A stretch of DNA of 64,000 nucleotides from Pedobacter caeni. Its GTDB lineage: Bacteria; Bacteroidota; Bacteroidia; Sphingobacteriales; Sphingobacteriaceae. The stretch is from the NCBI RefSeq assembly GCF_900129215.1, contig NZ_FQUQ01000002.1:1302001-1366000 (forward strand). The letters run 5' to 3'. A program made the position numbers and the translations under genes. Position 1 is the stretch's first letter; each line of letters starts with the position of its first letter. Below the pieces are notes generated by a model. The model ran no database searches, was not told the origin of the DNA, and saw only the letters and a program-made list of their open reading frames with translations. This document shows positions 42,643-51,750 of the stretch, in pieces.

Positions 42643-45600
42643 ATGAAACTATATTATATCACATTACTTCTGCTATTCTGCAGCACAATGACTTATGCGC
42701 AGGGAGAGATTGAGGTAACAGGAACTGTAAGAGATATTAATAATAAACCGATCCCGGGAGTAACCGTAGTGGTAAAAGACCGTCCCGGGTTGGGAACGAT
42801 GACTACTGAAACCGGAAAATATAAAATCAAAACGGGGATGTACAGCACCCTGATTTTTTCTTACCTGGGATTTGAAAAGCAAGAGGTTCAGGTTGCCGGA
42901 AAAACCATTGTTTCTATTCTGATGAAGGAAAGTGAAGCAAATGTGCTCACAGATGTAGTGGTAACCGGAACAGGGATCCAGAAAAAGATAACCGTAACCG
43001 GAGCCATTACGACGGTCAACGTGAAAGACCTGCGTACCCCAACAGGAAACATCACCAATGCATTGGCCGGAAATGTGGCTGGTGTGATTGCCATGCAGGG
43101 TTCCGGAGAACCTGGAAACAATAAATCCGAATTCTGGATCCGCGGAATTTCAACTTTTGGAGCCAACACTGCGGCTCTGGTGTTAGTGGATGGATTTGAA
43201 CGTGCATTTAATGAAATTAATGTCGAGGATATCGAATCGTTTTCCATTTTGAAGGATGCTTCGGCTACTGCAATTTATGGCTCAAAAGGGGCAAATGGGG
43301 TAGTCCTCATCACCACTAAAAAAGGACATGCGGGGAAAATTAATATCAATGGTAAATCAGAATTTGGTTACCTGACCCGCACCCGGACCCCGGAATTTGT
43401 GGATGGACCAACTTATGCAGCCCTGGCGAATGAGGCAAAGATCACACGTAATCAGGAACCATTATACACAGATATCGAACTGATGTTGTTTAAAAACGGG
43501 CTGGACCCTGATTTATATCCAAATGTAAACTGGCAGGACGTCATGCTGCGCGATGGAGCCAACACTTACCGCGCCTCGGTTACCCTGGATGGCGGGGGAT
43601 CTACCGCTCGCTATTATGTGTCAGGAAGTCATTTCAACGAAGGAGGGATGTATAAATCAGACCAGTCACTGAAAGACTACAATACCAATGCGAATATGAC
43701 CAGGTCAAATTATAGAGCGAATGTGGATATGGACATTACCAAAACCACTTTATTAAAACTGGGTGTTTCCGGATTTCTTGAAAAACAGAACTTTCCGGGA
43801 CTCAATTCTGATATCTGGAAATCATTGATCGGTCAGTCTCCGGTATCCACACCGATTTTGTATTCCAACGGCCTGGTTCCTGCATTTGGTACCGGAGAGC
43901 GTACCAACCCCTGGGTTCTTGCTACACAAACAGGATACAGAGAATATTGGAAAAATAAAAATGAGATTAATGTTACACTTGAGCAAAAACTGGATTTTCT
44001 GACCAAAGGTTTGCAAACCTTTGTCCGTTTTGCCTACGATACCAATAACGAAAATAACATTAACCGGCTAAAATGGCCGGAGCAATATAATGTAGAACGC
44101 AGAAGGGATAGAGATGGCAACTTAATCATGAGACGGGTCTCGGCGGAAAGGCTGATGTTCCAGCAGTCGGAAGCCTCAGGAGAGCGAATCAACGTACTTG
44201 AAACGGATCTGGTCTATAATACGGTCATCAATGAAAGACACAATATAGGTGCATTGATCAAATACAACCAGCGCGAACAAAGAGAAACCTCTAATGTGGG
44301 TGAAGACATTATCAGGGGGATTGCCAGGCGTAATATGGGGGTGTCGGGACGCCTGGTTTATGGCTATAGGGACCGATATATGGCAGAATTTAACTTCGGT
44401 TATACTGGTTCGGAAAACTTTAAAGCAGGCCATCAGTTCGGATTCTTTCCGGCAATTTCTGCAGGCTGGAACATCTCTGAAGAAGCATTTCTAAAGAAAA
44501 ATGTGAAATGGCTGGACTTGTTTAAAGTCCGTTATTCCTATGGAGAAGTTGGCAATGATAATTTTGGTAAAAATCGTTTTCCTTACCTGAGTGAAATTAA
44601 GGAAAGGCCCGGATACAATTTCGGTGAACCCATTAGCCCCAATATTTACAATGGTCTGTATTATTCGCAGGTCGCATCTGATCAACTGACATGGGAGGTG
44701 GCAAAGAAGCATAATTTGGGCATTGATATGAATGTTCTGGGGAACCTGTTCTCTTTCAGATTAGATGTATTTAAGGATACCCGGGAAAAAATATTCAAGC
44801 GAAGAGATCATCTGCCAGATATGGTCGGTGTGCCAAGCAGGCCCTGGGCAAACGTTGGAAAGATGGAGTCCAGAGGTTTTGACGGACAGTTTAATTTTAA
44901 TAAACGCGTTAATCAGGTAGAATTCACATTACGTGGCAATGTTACCTACTCTAAAAATAAAGTGCTGGAATTTGATGAAGAGGCGAATAACTTACCCTAT
45001 AGGATGACACAGGGATTTCGTTACGAACAAGCCAGGGGGCTCATTGACTTAGGCTTGTTTCAATCTTATGAAGAAATCAGAAACAGTCCTAAACAGATGT
45101 TTGGAGAATATATGCCGGGCGATGTCAAATACAAAGATGTGAACGGAGATGGAATCATCAACGATGATGATATCGTGCCCATCGGCGCCTCACGTGTTCC
45201 AAGTGTGATCTATGGCTTTGGTTTTTCTGTATTATGGAAAGGTTTTGACATCAACATTCATTTACAAGGTGCCGGAAGCTCGTCTTATTTTATAAACGGG
45301 CCAAGTGTTTATCCCTTCGTAAATGGTGGTTGGGGAAATGTGTTAACAGAGATCGGTAATTCTCAAAACCGCTGGATTTCGAAAGAAATCTCAGGAGATC
45401 CGGCAACAGAAAATCCCAATGCCAGGTACCCGAGACTGAGCTATGGTGGTAGTGGCAACAACTATAGGACCTCTACCTATTGGCTCAGAGACGGTGCTTA
45501 CCTGCGTCTCAAAAATGTGGAACTGGGCTATACTTTGCCCTCGCGCCTGATGTCTTCCATTCATGTCAACAGGGCACGGGTATATGTGATGGGCTATAAT

Positions 45601-45711
45601 CTTGCGGTCTGGGATAGCCTGAAAATCTGGGACCCGGAATTGGGTAGCGGCGATGGCATGAGATATCCAATCGCAAAATCAATCACCTTAGGACTAACTG
45701 TAAACTTCTAA
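42643..45711 (+). CDS. SusC-family TonB-dependent glycan importer (operon D)
   Basis: This importer of 1022 residues has a signal peptide (TMTYAQ), a carboxypeptidase-regulatory-like domain at about 25-100 (NNKPIPGVTVVVKDRPGLG), a plug at about 115-230 (LKDASATAIYGSKGANGVVL) and a barrel ending VNF. It lacks an STN domain. It is only moderately similar to the operon A SusC, so a separate substrate is likely; given the linked GH92, a mannose-rich glycan is the best guess. The susD start follows after 3 bases. The split sensor/regulator pair at 50986-54905 is a likely controller. Confidence 0.96.
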   Translation: MKLYYITLLLLFCSTMTYAQGEIEVTGTVRDINNKPIPGVTVVVKDRPGLGTMTTETGKYKIKTGMYSTLIFSYLGFEKQEVQVAGKTIVSILMKESEANVLTDVVVTGTGIQKKITVTGAITTVNVKDLRTPTGNITNALAGNVAGVIAMQGSGEPGNNKSEFWIRGISTFGANTAALVLVDGFERAFNEINVEDIESFSILKDASATAIYGSKGANGVVLITTKKGHAGKININGKSEFGYLTRTRTPEFVDGPTYAALANEAKITRNQEPLYTDIELMLFKNGLDPDLYPNVNWQDVMLRDGANTYRASVTLDGGGSTARYYVSGSHFNEGGMYKSDQSLKDYNTNANMTRSNYRANVDMDITKTTLLKLGVSGFLEKQNFPGLNSDIWKSLIGQSPVSTPILYSNGLVPAFGTGERTNPWVLATQTGYREYWKNKNEINVTLEQKLDFLTKGLQTFVRFAYDTNNENNINRLKWPEQYNVERRRDRDGNLIMRRVSAERLMFQQSEASGERINVLETDLVYNTVINERHNIGALIKYNQREQRETSNVGEDIIRGIARRNMGVSGRLVYGYRDRYMAEFNFGYTGSENFKAGHQFGFFPAISAGWNISEEAFLKKNVKWLDLFKVRYSYGEVGNDNFGKNRFPYLSEIKERPGYNFGEPISPNIYNGLYYSQVASDQLTWEVAKKHNLGIDMNVLGNLFSFRLDVFKDTREKIFKRRDHLPDMVGVPSRPWANVGKMESRGFDGQFNFNKRVNQVEFTLRGNVTYSKNKVLEFDEEANNLPYRMTQGFRYEQARGLIDLGLFQSYEEIRNSPKQMFGEYMPGDVKYKDVNGDGIINDDDIVPIGASRVPSVIYGFGFSVLWKGFDINIHLQGAGSSSYFINGPSVYPFVNGGWGNVLTEIGNSQNRWISKEISGDPATENPNARYPRLSYGGSGNNYRTSTYWLRDGAYLRLKNVELGYTLPSRLMSSIHVNRARVYVMGYNLAVWDSLKIWDPELGSGDGMRYPIAKSITLGLTVNF

Positions 45712-45714
45712 AAG

Positions 45715-47691
45715 ATGAAAAAATATATTTATATAGTAATGCTATCAGCTTTACTGCTTTCATTAGGGGCATGTAAAAAATACCTTAACACAGAGCACTA
45801 TTTTAAAGAAGACCGTCTGAGTCTGGACAAAGTGTTCACCAGTAAAGTTTATTCCAATCAATGGCTTACCGATGTCTATACTAATCTTCGGGGATCAAAT
45901 GCAGAAGTGGCAAGTAAGGGACTTACTCCCTTTAATTTCATATCTGATGATATGTTCTTTGGCGACCGGAGTAATAAATACAGGACCTTCAAAAACGGAG
46001 AATATACTGAGGGTGACGAGCAGGGGAGCTGGGGCTCCTGTTACGAAGGCATCCGTAATGCTTCGATTTTTATCCATAATATAGACCTTAATAAAGAAAT
46101 GACTGCCAACGAAATAGCCGATACAAAAGCACAGGCACGTTTTCTGAGGGCTTATTATTACTGGTTACTCCTAAGAAAATACGGGCCGATCCCAATATTG
46201 CCTGATGAAGGGGAAGATTATACCAAAGGTTATCAGGAGATCGCAAGACCTAGAAATTCTTATGATGAATGTGTAGCTTTCATCACTGCTGAGTTTGCCG
46301 AGGCGGCAAAGCATCTCCCGCTATCCAATAGCAACCGGGAGAAAGGACGCGCATCCAGAGGCGCAGCGCTGGCAGCACGGGCTAAAGTATACCTTTTTGC
46401 TGCAAGTCCTTTGTTTAACGGGAATTCAGGGCTTGCAGGTCTGGTAGATCATGAGGGCAAACAGCTGGTGCCTCAGGAATATAAAAATGAAAAATGGGCC
46501 AGAGCAGCAGCAGCGGCAAAGGATGTCATCAATATGAACTTATACCGCCTTTACACTGCTCCTTTTAAAGCAGCAGATCAGGGACCGGGACAAGCCAAAA
46601 CAATTGTACCTCCTTACAACGCAAAGTACTCGGATCAGCCTTTCCCGATGGGATGGAAAAACATTGATCCCTTTGAATCCTACAGGCAATTGTTCAATGG
46701 GGCTATTTCCTATTCAGAAAACCCGGAGCTGATTTTTTCCAGGGTTACAGAACAAAGCAGCGAAGGGATTGATCAAATGGTCCTGCATCAGATGCCTTTT
46801 TCTATGAAAGGATGGAATACCCATGGAATCACCCAGAAACAAGCCGATGCCTATTACATGAACGACGGAACCAATATCGCTACCTTTCCCCGCCGGCAAG
46901 GATATACCACTGATGCCAAATCTCATTTACCATTGCCTGCCAAAGTATCTTTACAGTATGCAGAGAGAGAACCACGTTTCTATGCTTCTGTTGCCTATAA
47001 TGGAAGCATCTGGGAGAATATCAGCGCCTTAAGGCCAGAAGACCGGCACATCCAGATATTTTACTATAGAGATCATTCCAACGGGAAACAAGCTTCCTCT
47101 CCCGATTTCTACATCAGAACAGGTCTGGGAATCAAGAAATATTACAACCCTATAGATTCTTATATGGAGGGCGGTTTCATTGTACCAAAAGTAGAGCCTG
47201 CAATGCGCTACGCGGATATTTTATTGATTTATGCCGAAGCAATGAATGAACTAACCGGTACCTATTCCATCCCGGCTTATGATGGTAGCTCAACTATCAC
47301 TGTCGGCAGAGATATTGCTGAAATGAGCAGATACCTCAGCGAGGTACGCATCCGGGGAGGAGTTCCTGATTTCGGCAACGAGATTTATGGAAGTCCTGAT
47401 CTCTTGAGAAAAGCGATCAAAAGAGAACGCCAGATTGAATTGTTCGCAGAAGGACAACGGTATTTTGACCTCAGACGCTGGAAAGATGCACCGGTAGAAG
47501 AAGCTACTCCTGTAGTAGGTTGTAATATGAACATGACCGAAAGCCAGCGTGATTTATTTGACACTCCGGTTCCCATCCCTTCATTGCCCACCATTTTTGT
47601 GGATAAAATGTACCTGTGGCCGATTTCACATAGCGAGCTGAGAAAAAACAGAAAATTGACCCAAAATCCAGGCTGGACTACTTTTAACTAA
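45715..47691 (+). CDS. SusD-family glycan-binding lipoprotein (operon D)
   Basis: This 658-residue lipoprotein (lipobox SLGAC) is the lid of the operon D importer. Typical SusD elements are FLRAYYYWLLLRKYGPIPI, ARAKVYLFAASPLFNGNS, MRYADILLIYAEAMNE, and the C-terminal RERQIELFAEGQRYFDLRR and LTQNPGW. It starts 3 bases after the susC stop and is followed by the next gene after 6 bases. Confidence 0.96.
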   Translation: MKKYIYIVMLSALLLSLGACKKYLNTEHYFKEDRLSLDKVFTSKVYSNQWLTDVYTNLRGSNAEVASKGLTPFNFISDDMFFGDRSNKYRTFKNGEYTEGDEQGSWGSCYEGIRNASIFIHNIDLNKEMTANEIADTKAQARFLRAYYYWLLLRKYGPIPILPDEGEDYTKGYQEIARPRNSYDECVAFITAEFAEAAKHLPLSNSNREKGRASRGAALAARAKVYLFAASPLFNGNSGLAGLVDHEGKQLVPQEYKNEKWARAAAAAKDVINMNLYRLYTAPFKAADQGPGQAKTIVPPYNAKYSDQPFPMGWKNIDPFESYRQLFNGAISYSENPELIFSRVTEQSSEGIDQMVLHQMPFSMKGWNTHGITQKQADAYYMNDGTNIATFPRRQGYTTDAKSHLPLPAKVSLQYAEREPRFYASVAYNGSIWENISALRPEDRHIQIFYYRDHSNGKQASSPDFYIRTGLGIKKYYNPIDSYMEGGFIVPKVEPAMRYADILLIYAEAMNELTGTYSIPAYDGSSTITVGRDIAEMSRYLSEVRIRGGVPDFGNEIYGSPDLLRKAIKRERQIELFAEGQRYFDLRRWKDAPVEEATPVVGCNMNMTESQRDLFDTPVPIPSLPTIFVDKMYLWPISHSELRKNRKLTQNPGWTTFN

Positions 47692-47697
47692 AATTTT

Positions 47698-48669
47698 ATG
47701 AAAAGAGGATATATATTGGCCATCATAGGCTGCATGCTCATCAGCTCCTGTAACAAGGAGTGGAAAGAGGAGTTATTCCGGAAATCGGTATCTTTCGTGA
47801 ATAACGGAGTGGTAGAAGTCCACGTCAAATACGATGCTGCAGGTGGTTCGATCCCTGTTAAGGTCCCGATCATCGTGAGCGGATCCACAGAGAACAGTGG
47901 TGATGTAAGCGTCACGATAAATACGGATGTCGATACCCTGCAGAACCTGAACTTCGAGCGTTTCAGGTTGAGGAACGACTTGTACTTTAATGAACTTCCC
48001 AAAGAATACTATCAGTTCGGATCCATGAGTACCACGATTCCTGCCGGCAGCAATATGGGGTCATTTAATCTCAACCTAAAGCTCGCAGGACTGGATTTCA
48101 GCAACAAATACATTTTACCTGTTCAGATCATTTCCACCTCCTCATTGGCCATTGCTACCGGTCGTGGCTATAAAAAGTCACTAATGCGGATCGTTCCCTT
48201 TAATGATTATTCCGGAAAATATTCCGTTGCAGGGGAGGTCTGGGACAGAAACCGCCCTCAGAATGAGCAAAAACCGCTAACCGTCCCTTTCCGGAATGCC
48301 TATGTAGTAGATGAAAAAACCGTCTTTTTCTTTGCAGGGGTAACCGAAGAAGAAGCGCTTGATCGTCGCGATTATAAAATAAAGGCTTCATTCAACGCGG
48401 ATGCTAAAACAGTTACACTGAGTTCCGAAAATCCGGCCATTAAATTTAGCCAGCAACGGGGTACTTTTACGGTAAAGAAAGAAAGGGATGGTGTGCTTCC
48501 GTATCTGGAGAGAACCTATACCACAGTTGTTCTGGAATATCAATACAGCGATATTTCCAATCCGGTATTTCCCATTGATTACCGCTTTGTTGGGTCGATG
48601 GTACTGGAAAGGAAAAGAAACACCCTCATTCCGGACGAAGACCAACAGGGAACGATCATTATACCTTAA
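47698..48669 (+). CDS. DUF1735/DUF4973-type surface lipoprotein
   Basis: This 323-residue lipoprotein (signal ending LISSC) has an N-terminal domain of the DUF1735/BT_3987 kind (about 28-165, VSFVNNGVVEVHVKYDAAGG) and a C-terminal DUF4973-like domain (about 170-320, NDYSGKYSVAGEVW). Proteins of this design flank SusCD pairs of loci for host or fungal mannose-containing glycans and are probably surface glycan-binding proteins. It lies between susD and the GH92 gene, with 6- and 35-base spacings. Confidence 0.82.
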   Translation: MKRGYILAIIGCMLISSCNKEWKEELFRKSVSFVNNGVVEVHVKYDAAGGSIPVKVPIIVSGSTENSGDVSVTINTDVDTLQNLNFERFRLRNDLYFNELPKEYYQFGSMSTTIPAGSNMGSFNLNLKLAGLDFSNKYILPVQIISTSSLAIATGRGYKKSLMRIVPFNDYSGKYSVAGEVWDRNRPQNEQKPLTVPFRNAYVVDEKTVFFFAGVTEEEALDRRDYKIKASFNADAKTVTLSSENPAIKFSQQRGTFTVKKERDGVLPYLERTYTTVVLEYQYSDISNPVFPIDYRFVGSMVLERKRNTLIPDEDQQGTIIIP

Positions 48670-48704
48670 ATTTTAACCTCGAACATGAAAATTCATCACA
48701 GCAC

Positions 48705-50978
48705 ATGAAACTAAAATTTGTTGCCTTTTTTATTAGTCTGCAGGCCTGGATATCCGTTTTTGCACAACAAACAGACCTTGTGAAATATGTAAATACCCTG
48801 CAGGGAACCAATTCAAAGCACGAGCTTACCCGGGGCAATACGTATCCTACCACGGCCTTGCCTTTTGCCATGCATACCTGGACACCCCAAACCGGAAGAA
48901 ACGGAGATGGCTGGAAGTACCAGTATTTCAAGGATAAAATCAGGGGATTTCAGCAGGCACATCAATGCAGTTCCTGGTCCAGAGATTATGCCGTATTTTC
49001 TTTGATGCCCATGACAGACCGTTTGGTGGTCAATGAAAACGAGCGGGAAGCGAAGTTCAGCCACAGCAATGAAATTGCGAAACCCAACTACTACAAAGTA
49101 CAGTTCGACAACCAGATCAGTACCGAAATATCCCCTTCTGAACGTGGTGCTCATTTGAGGTTTAGCTATCCGGCAGGTCAGAAAAGTTTTTTGGTGCTGG
49201 ATGGATATACAGGTCTTAGCGGCGTTAAAATTTATCCAAAAGAAAACAAGATCACTGGTTTTGTGAACAATGGAGAAGGCTTCAAAGAGGGTTTTAAAAA
49301 CTTCTTTGTCATCCGTTTTGATCAGCCAATTAAGGCGTATGGAACATGGGAAAACAGGAACAATACCATCAAAGAAAACGAAACAGAAGCAGAAGGCTTA
49401 GGTACAGGGGCATATATTCAATTTAAGGACGGAGTAGTTGTACAAACAAAAGTAGCTTCCTCCTACATTAGTATGGAGCAGGCTGAACTGAACCTGAGCA
49501 GAGAGCTGGGCGCTGATAAAAGCCTGGAAGTAACCAAGGCGAAAGCGGCTGGAGTCTGGAACAAATCATTGTCGAAAGTGATGGTCGAAGGTGGAAGCGA
49601 GGCCGATAAAGCGACTTTTTATTCCTGCTTCTTCAGGGCAAGTATCTTTTCAAGGAAGTTTTATGAACTCGATGCAAAGGGGCAACCCTATTACTTTAGC
49701 CCCTATGATGGAAAGGTACATCCGGGGTATATGTTTACCGATACCGGCTTCTGGGATACTTTCCGTGCCCAGTTTCCTTTAAATACGCTCATGCATCCTG
49801 AGATGCATGGGCGGTACATGCAGGCTTTACTTGATGCCTACAAGCAATGTGGGTGGCTGCCTTCCTGGTCCTTTCCAAGCGAAGCAGGCAGCATGATCGG
49901 TAACCATGCCATTTCCCTGCTTGCAGATGCATGGGCAAAAGGAATCAGAACATTCGACCCTAAAGAAGTCCTCGCCGCTTATTTACATGAAGCAACCAAT
50001 AAAGGTCCCTGGGGGCCTGCAAATGGGAGAGATGGCTGGAAAGAATACTTTGAACTGGGCTATGTGCCTTACCCTAAGTTCAGAGAGGCAACTGCAAAAA
50101 CGCTGGAATACGCTTACGATGATTATTGTGCCTGGACGCTGGCAAAAATGACAGGAAACGATTTCTACGCCGGTATTTTCGAAAGGCAGATGTACAATTA
50201 TAAAAATGTCTATGATCCTTCTACAAAATTCATGAGGGGAAAGAATGCCGAGGGGCAATGGACACCAAAGTTTGATCCTTTTGAATGGGGAGGCCCATAT
50301 ACCGAAGGGAATGCCTGGCACTATCAATGGTCGGTCTTTCAAGACATAAATGGCCTGATCAATTTAATGGAGGGGCAGCAAAACTTTACTGCTAAGCTGG
50401 ATTCTGTATTCTCTGAACCCAATACAGTCAATGTAGGTACTTATGGAGGAATGATCCATGAAATGACGGAAATGGTGATGGCAAATATGGGACAATATGC
50501 ACATGGAAATCAGCCCATTCAGCACATGGTTTACCTCTATAATTACGGTGGCCAACCCTGGAAATCTCAGTTTCATGCAAGGAACGTGATGAGTAAACTC
50601 TATGATGCTACAGAAAATGGCTATCCCGGAGATGAAGATCAGGGACAGACTTCCTCATGGTATGTATTAAGTGCGCTGGGTTTCTATAGTGTCACTCCCG
50701 GAACAGATCAGTATGTGATGGGGAGCCCGGTGTTTAAGAAAACGACCATCAATCTCGAAAACGGGAAGAAGTTTATCATCGAAGCTCCTGCAAATAGCGC
50801 GAAAAACGTGTATATAAAATCTGCCACTTTAAATGGAAAACCTTATACGGCCAATTTTATCCGCCATAGCGACATTGTAAATGGTGGGGTCTTGAAACTG
50901 GAAATGTCAGACCAACCGGAACTAAGCAGGGGACTGGCCGAGGCCGACAAACCATTTTCTTTAAGCTCAGCTAAATAA
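48705..50978 (+). CDS. GH92 alpha-mannosidase, probable alpha-1,2 type
   Basis: This exported calcium-dependent inverting exo-alpha-mannosidase of 757 residues has a signal peptide (SVFAQQ), an N-terminal beta-sandwich (about 22-270) and an (alpha/alpha)6 barrel. The acid E534 lies in YTEGNAWHYQW and the base pair D643/D645 in YPGDEDQGQ. Residues H585-E586 (MIHEMTEM) correspond, with a one-residue offset throughout, to H584-E585 of Bt3990, which published work, as I recall it, links to alpha-1,2 specificity. It is the last gene of operon D and ends 7 bases from the convergent regulator gene. It implies that operon D handles alpha-mannosyl glycans such as high-mannose N-glycan or fungal mannan. 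Confidence 0.93.
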   Translation: MKLKFVAFFISLQAWISVFAQQTDLVKYVNTLQGTNSKHELTRGNTYPTTALPFAMHTWTPQTGRNGDGWKYQYFKDKIRGFQQAHQCSSWSRDYAVFSLMPMTDRLVVNENEREAKFSHSNEIAKPNYYKVQFDNQISTEISPSERGAHLRFSYPAGQKSFLVLDGYTGLSGVKIYPKENKITGFVNNGEGFKEGFKNFFVIRFDQPIKAYGTWENRNNTIKENETEAEGLGTGAYIQFKDGVVVQTKVASSYISMEQAELNLSRELGADKSLEVTKAKAAGVWNKSLSKVMVEGGSEADKATFYSCFFRASIFSRKFYELDAKGQPYYFSPYDGKVHPGYMFTDTGFWDTFRAQFPLNTLMHPEMHGRYMQALLDAYKQCGWLPSWSFPSEAGSMIGNHAISLLADAWAKGIRTFDPKEVLAAYLHEATNKGPWGPANGRDGWKEYFELGYVPYPKFREATAKTLEYAYDDYCAWTLAKMTGNDFYAGIFERQMYNYKNVYDPSTKFMRGKNAEGQWTPKFDPFEWGGPYTEGNAWHYQWSVFQDINGLINLMEGQQNFTAKLDSVFSEPNTVNVGTYGGMIHEMTEMVMANMGQYAHGNQPIQHMVYLYNYGGQPWKSQFHARNVMSKLYDATENGYPGDEDQGQTSSWYVLSALGFYSVTPGTDQYVMGSPVFKKTTINLENGKKFIIEAPANSAKNVYIKSATLNGKPYTANFIRHSDIVNGGVLKLEMSDQPELSRGLAEADKPFSLSSAK

Positions 50979-50985
50979 ATGAGCC

Positions 50986-51750
50986 TTATGATTTATGATT
51001 GGCATATTCAGTAGGTGACATTCCGAATTGTTTGGAGAATACTCTCCCAAAATGAGTTTGAGAGCTGTATCCAACCAATTCGGAAATCTCATAGATCTTC
51101 AATGCACCCTCTTTGATGAGTTCCGCGCCTCTTTTTAAGCGGGAAATATTGATCAGTTCATTAGGACTGAGGTTGGAGATAGACTTGATTTTTCGATATA
51201 AGGTTGGCCTGCTCATGTTCATATGATTGGCCAGGTGTTCCACATCCAGATCAGGATTGCTGATGTCCTGATCTATGATGTTCTGGATCTTTTCCAGGAA
51301 TTGTTCATCCGCTCTGGAATGGGCAATTCCTTTCAGGTGTAATAATGGTGAGCTGGAGAAATAAGCTTTGATCTTATTCCTGTTGGCGATCAGACTGGAA
51401 ACCTGTACTTGAAGAAACTCCGGAGAAAATGGTTTTTCGACATATACATCTGCACCCAGTTCCAACCCCTGTATTTTAGAGTCCAGGGTATCCTTTGCTG
51501 TTAAAAGAATCAAAGGAATATGACTGAATTCGATGCTCGACTTCACTTTCATGCAAAATTCAAAGCCATCCATTTCGGGCATCATGATGTCACTGATAAT
51601 CAAATGGACCATTTCTGTCTCCAAAATGTCCAGTGCTTCCATTCCGTTCGCTGCGGTCAGGATCTGAAACCTTTCGCTTAAGTCGTCCGCGATGAACTCT
51701 AAAATCTCTTCATTGTCATCTACCAATAAGATCGTTATCTCTTTTTCCAT
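50986..51750 (-). CDS. Response regulator, receiver plus AraC-type HTH (split HTCS, output half)
   Basis: This 254-residue regulator has an N-terminal receiver (D11-D12, phospho-acceptor D54 in IISDIMMPEMDG, K near residue 107 in VEKPF) and a C-terminal AraC/XylS helix-turn-helix (about 150-250: MNMSRPTLYRKIKSISN, VGYSSQTHFGRVFSKQFGMSP). These are exactly the last two modules of a Bacteroidota hybrid two-component system, but here encoded as a separate gene. Its ATG (51750) lies inside the end of the kinase gene, overlapping by 16 bases in the -1 frame. It probably controls operon D and/or the GH78 gene. Confidence 0.92.
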   Translation of the reverse strand: MEKEITILLVDDNEEILEFIADDLSERFQILTAANGMEALDILETEMVHLIISDIMMPEMDGFEFCMKVKSSIEFSHIPLILLTAKDTLDSKIQGLELGADVYVEKPFSPEFLQVQVSSLIANRNKIKAYFSSSPLLHLKGIAHSRADEQFLEKIQNIIDQDISNPDLDVEHLANHMNMSRPTLYRKIKSISNLSPNELINISRLKRGAELIKEGALKIYEISELVGYSSQTHFGRVFSKQFGMSPTEYANHKS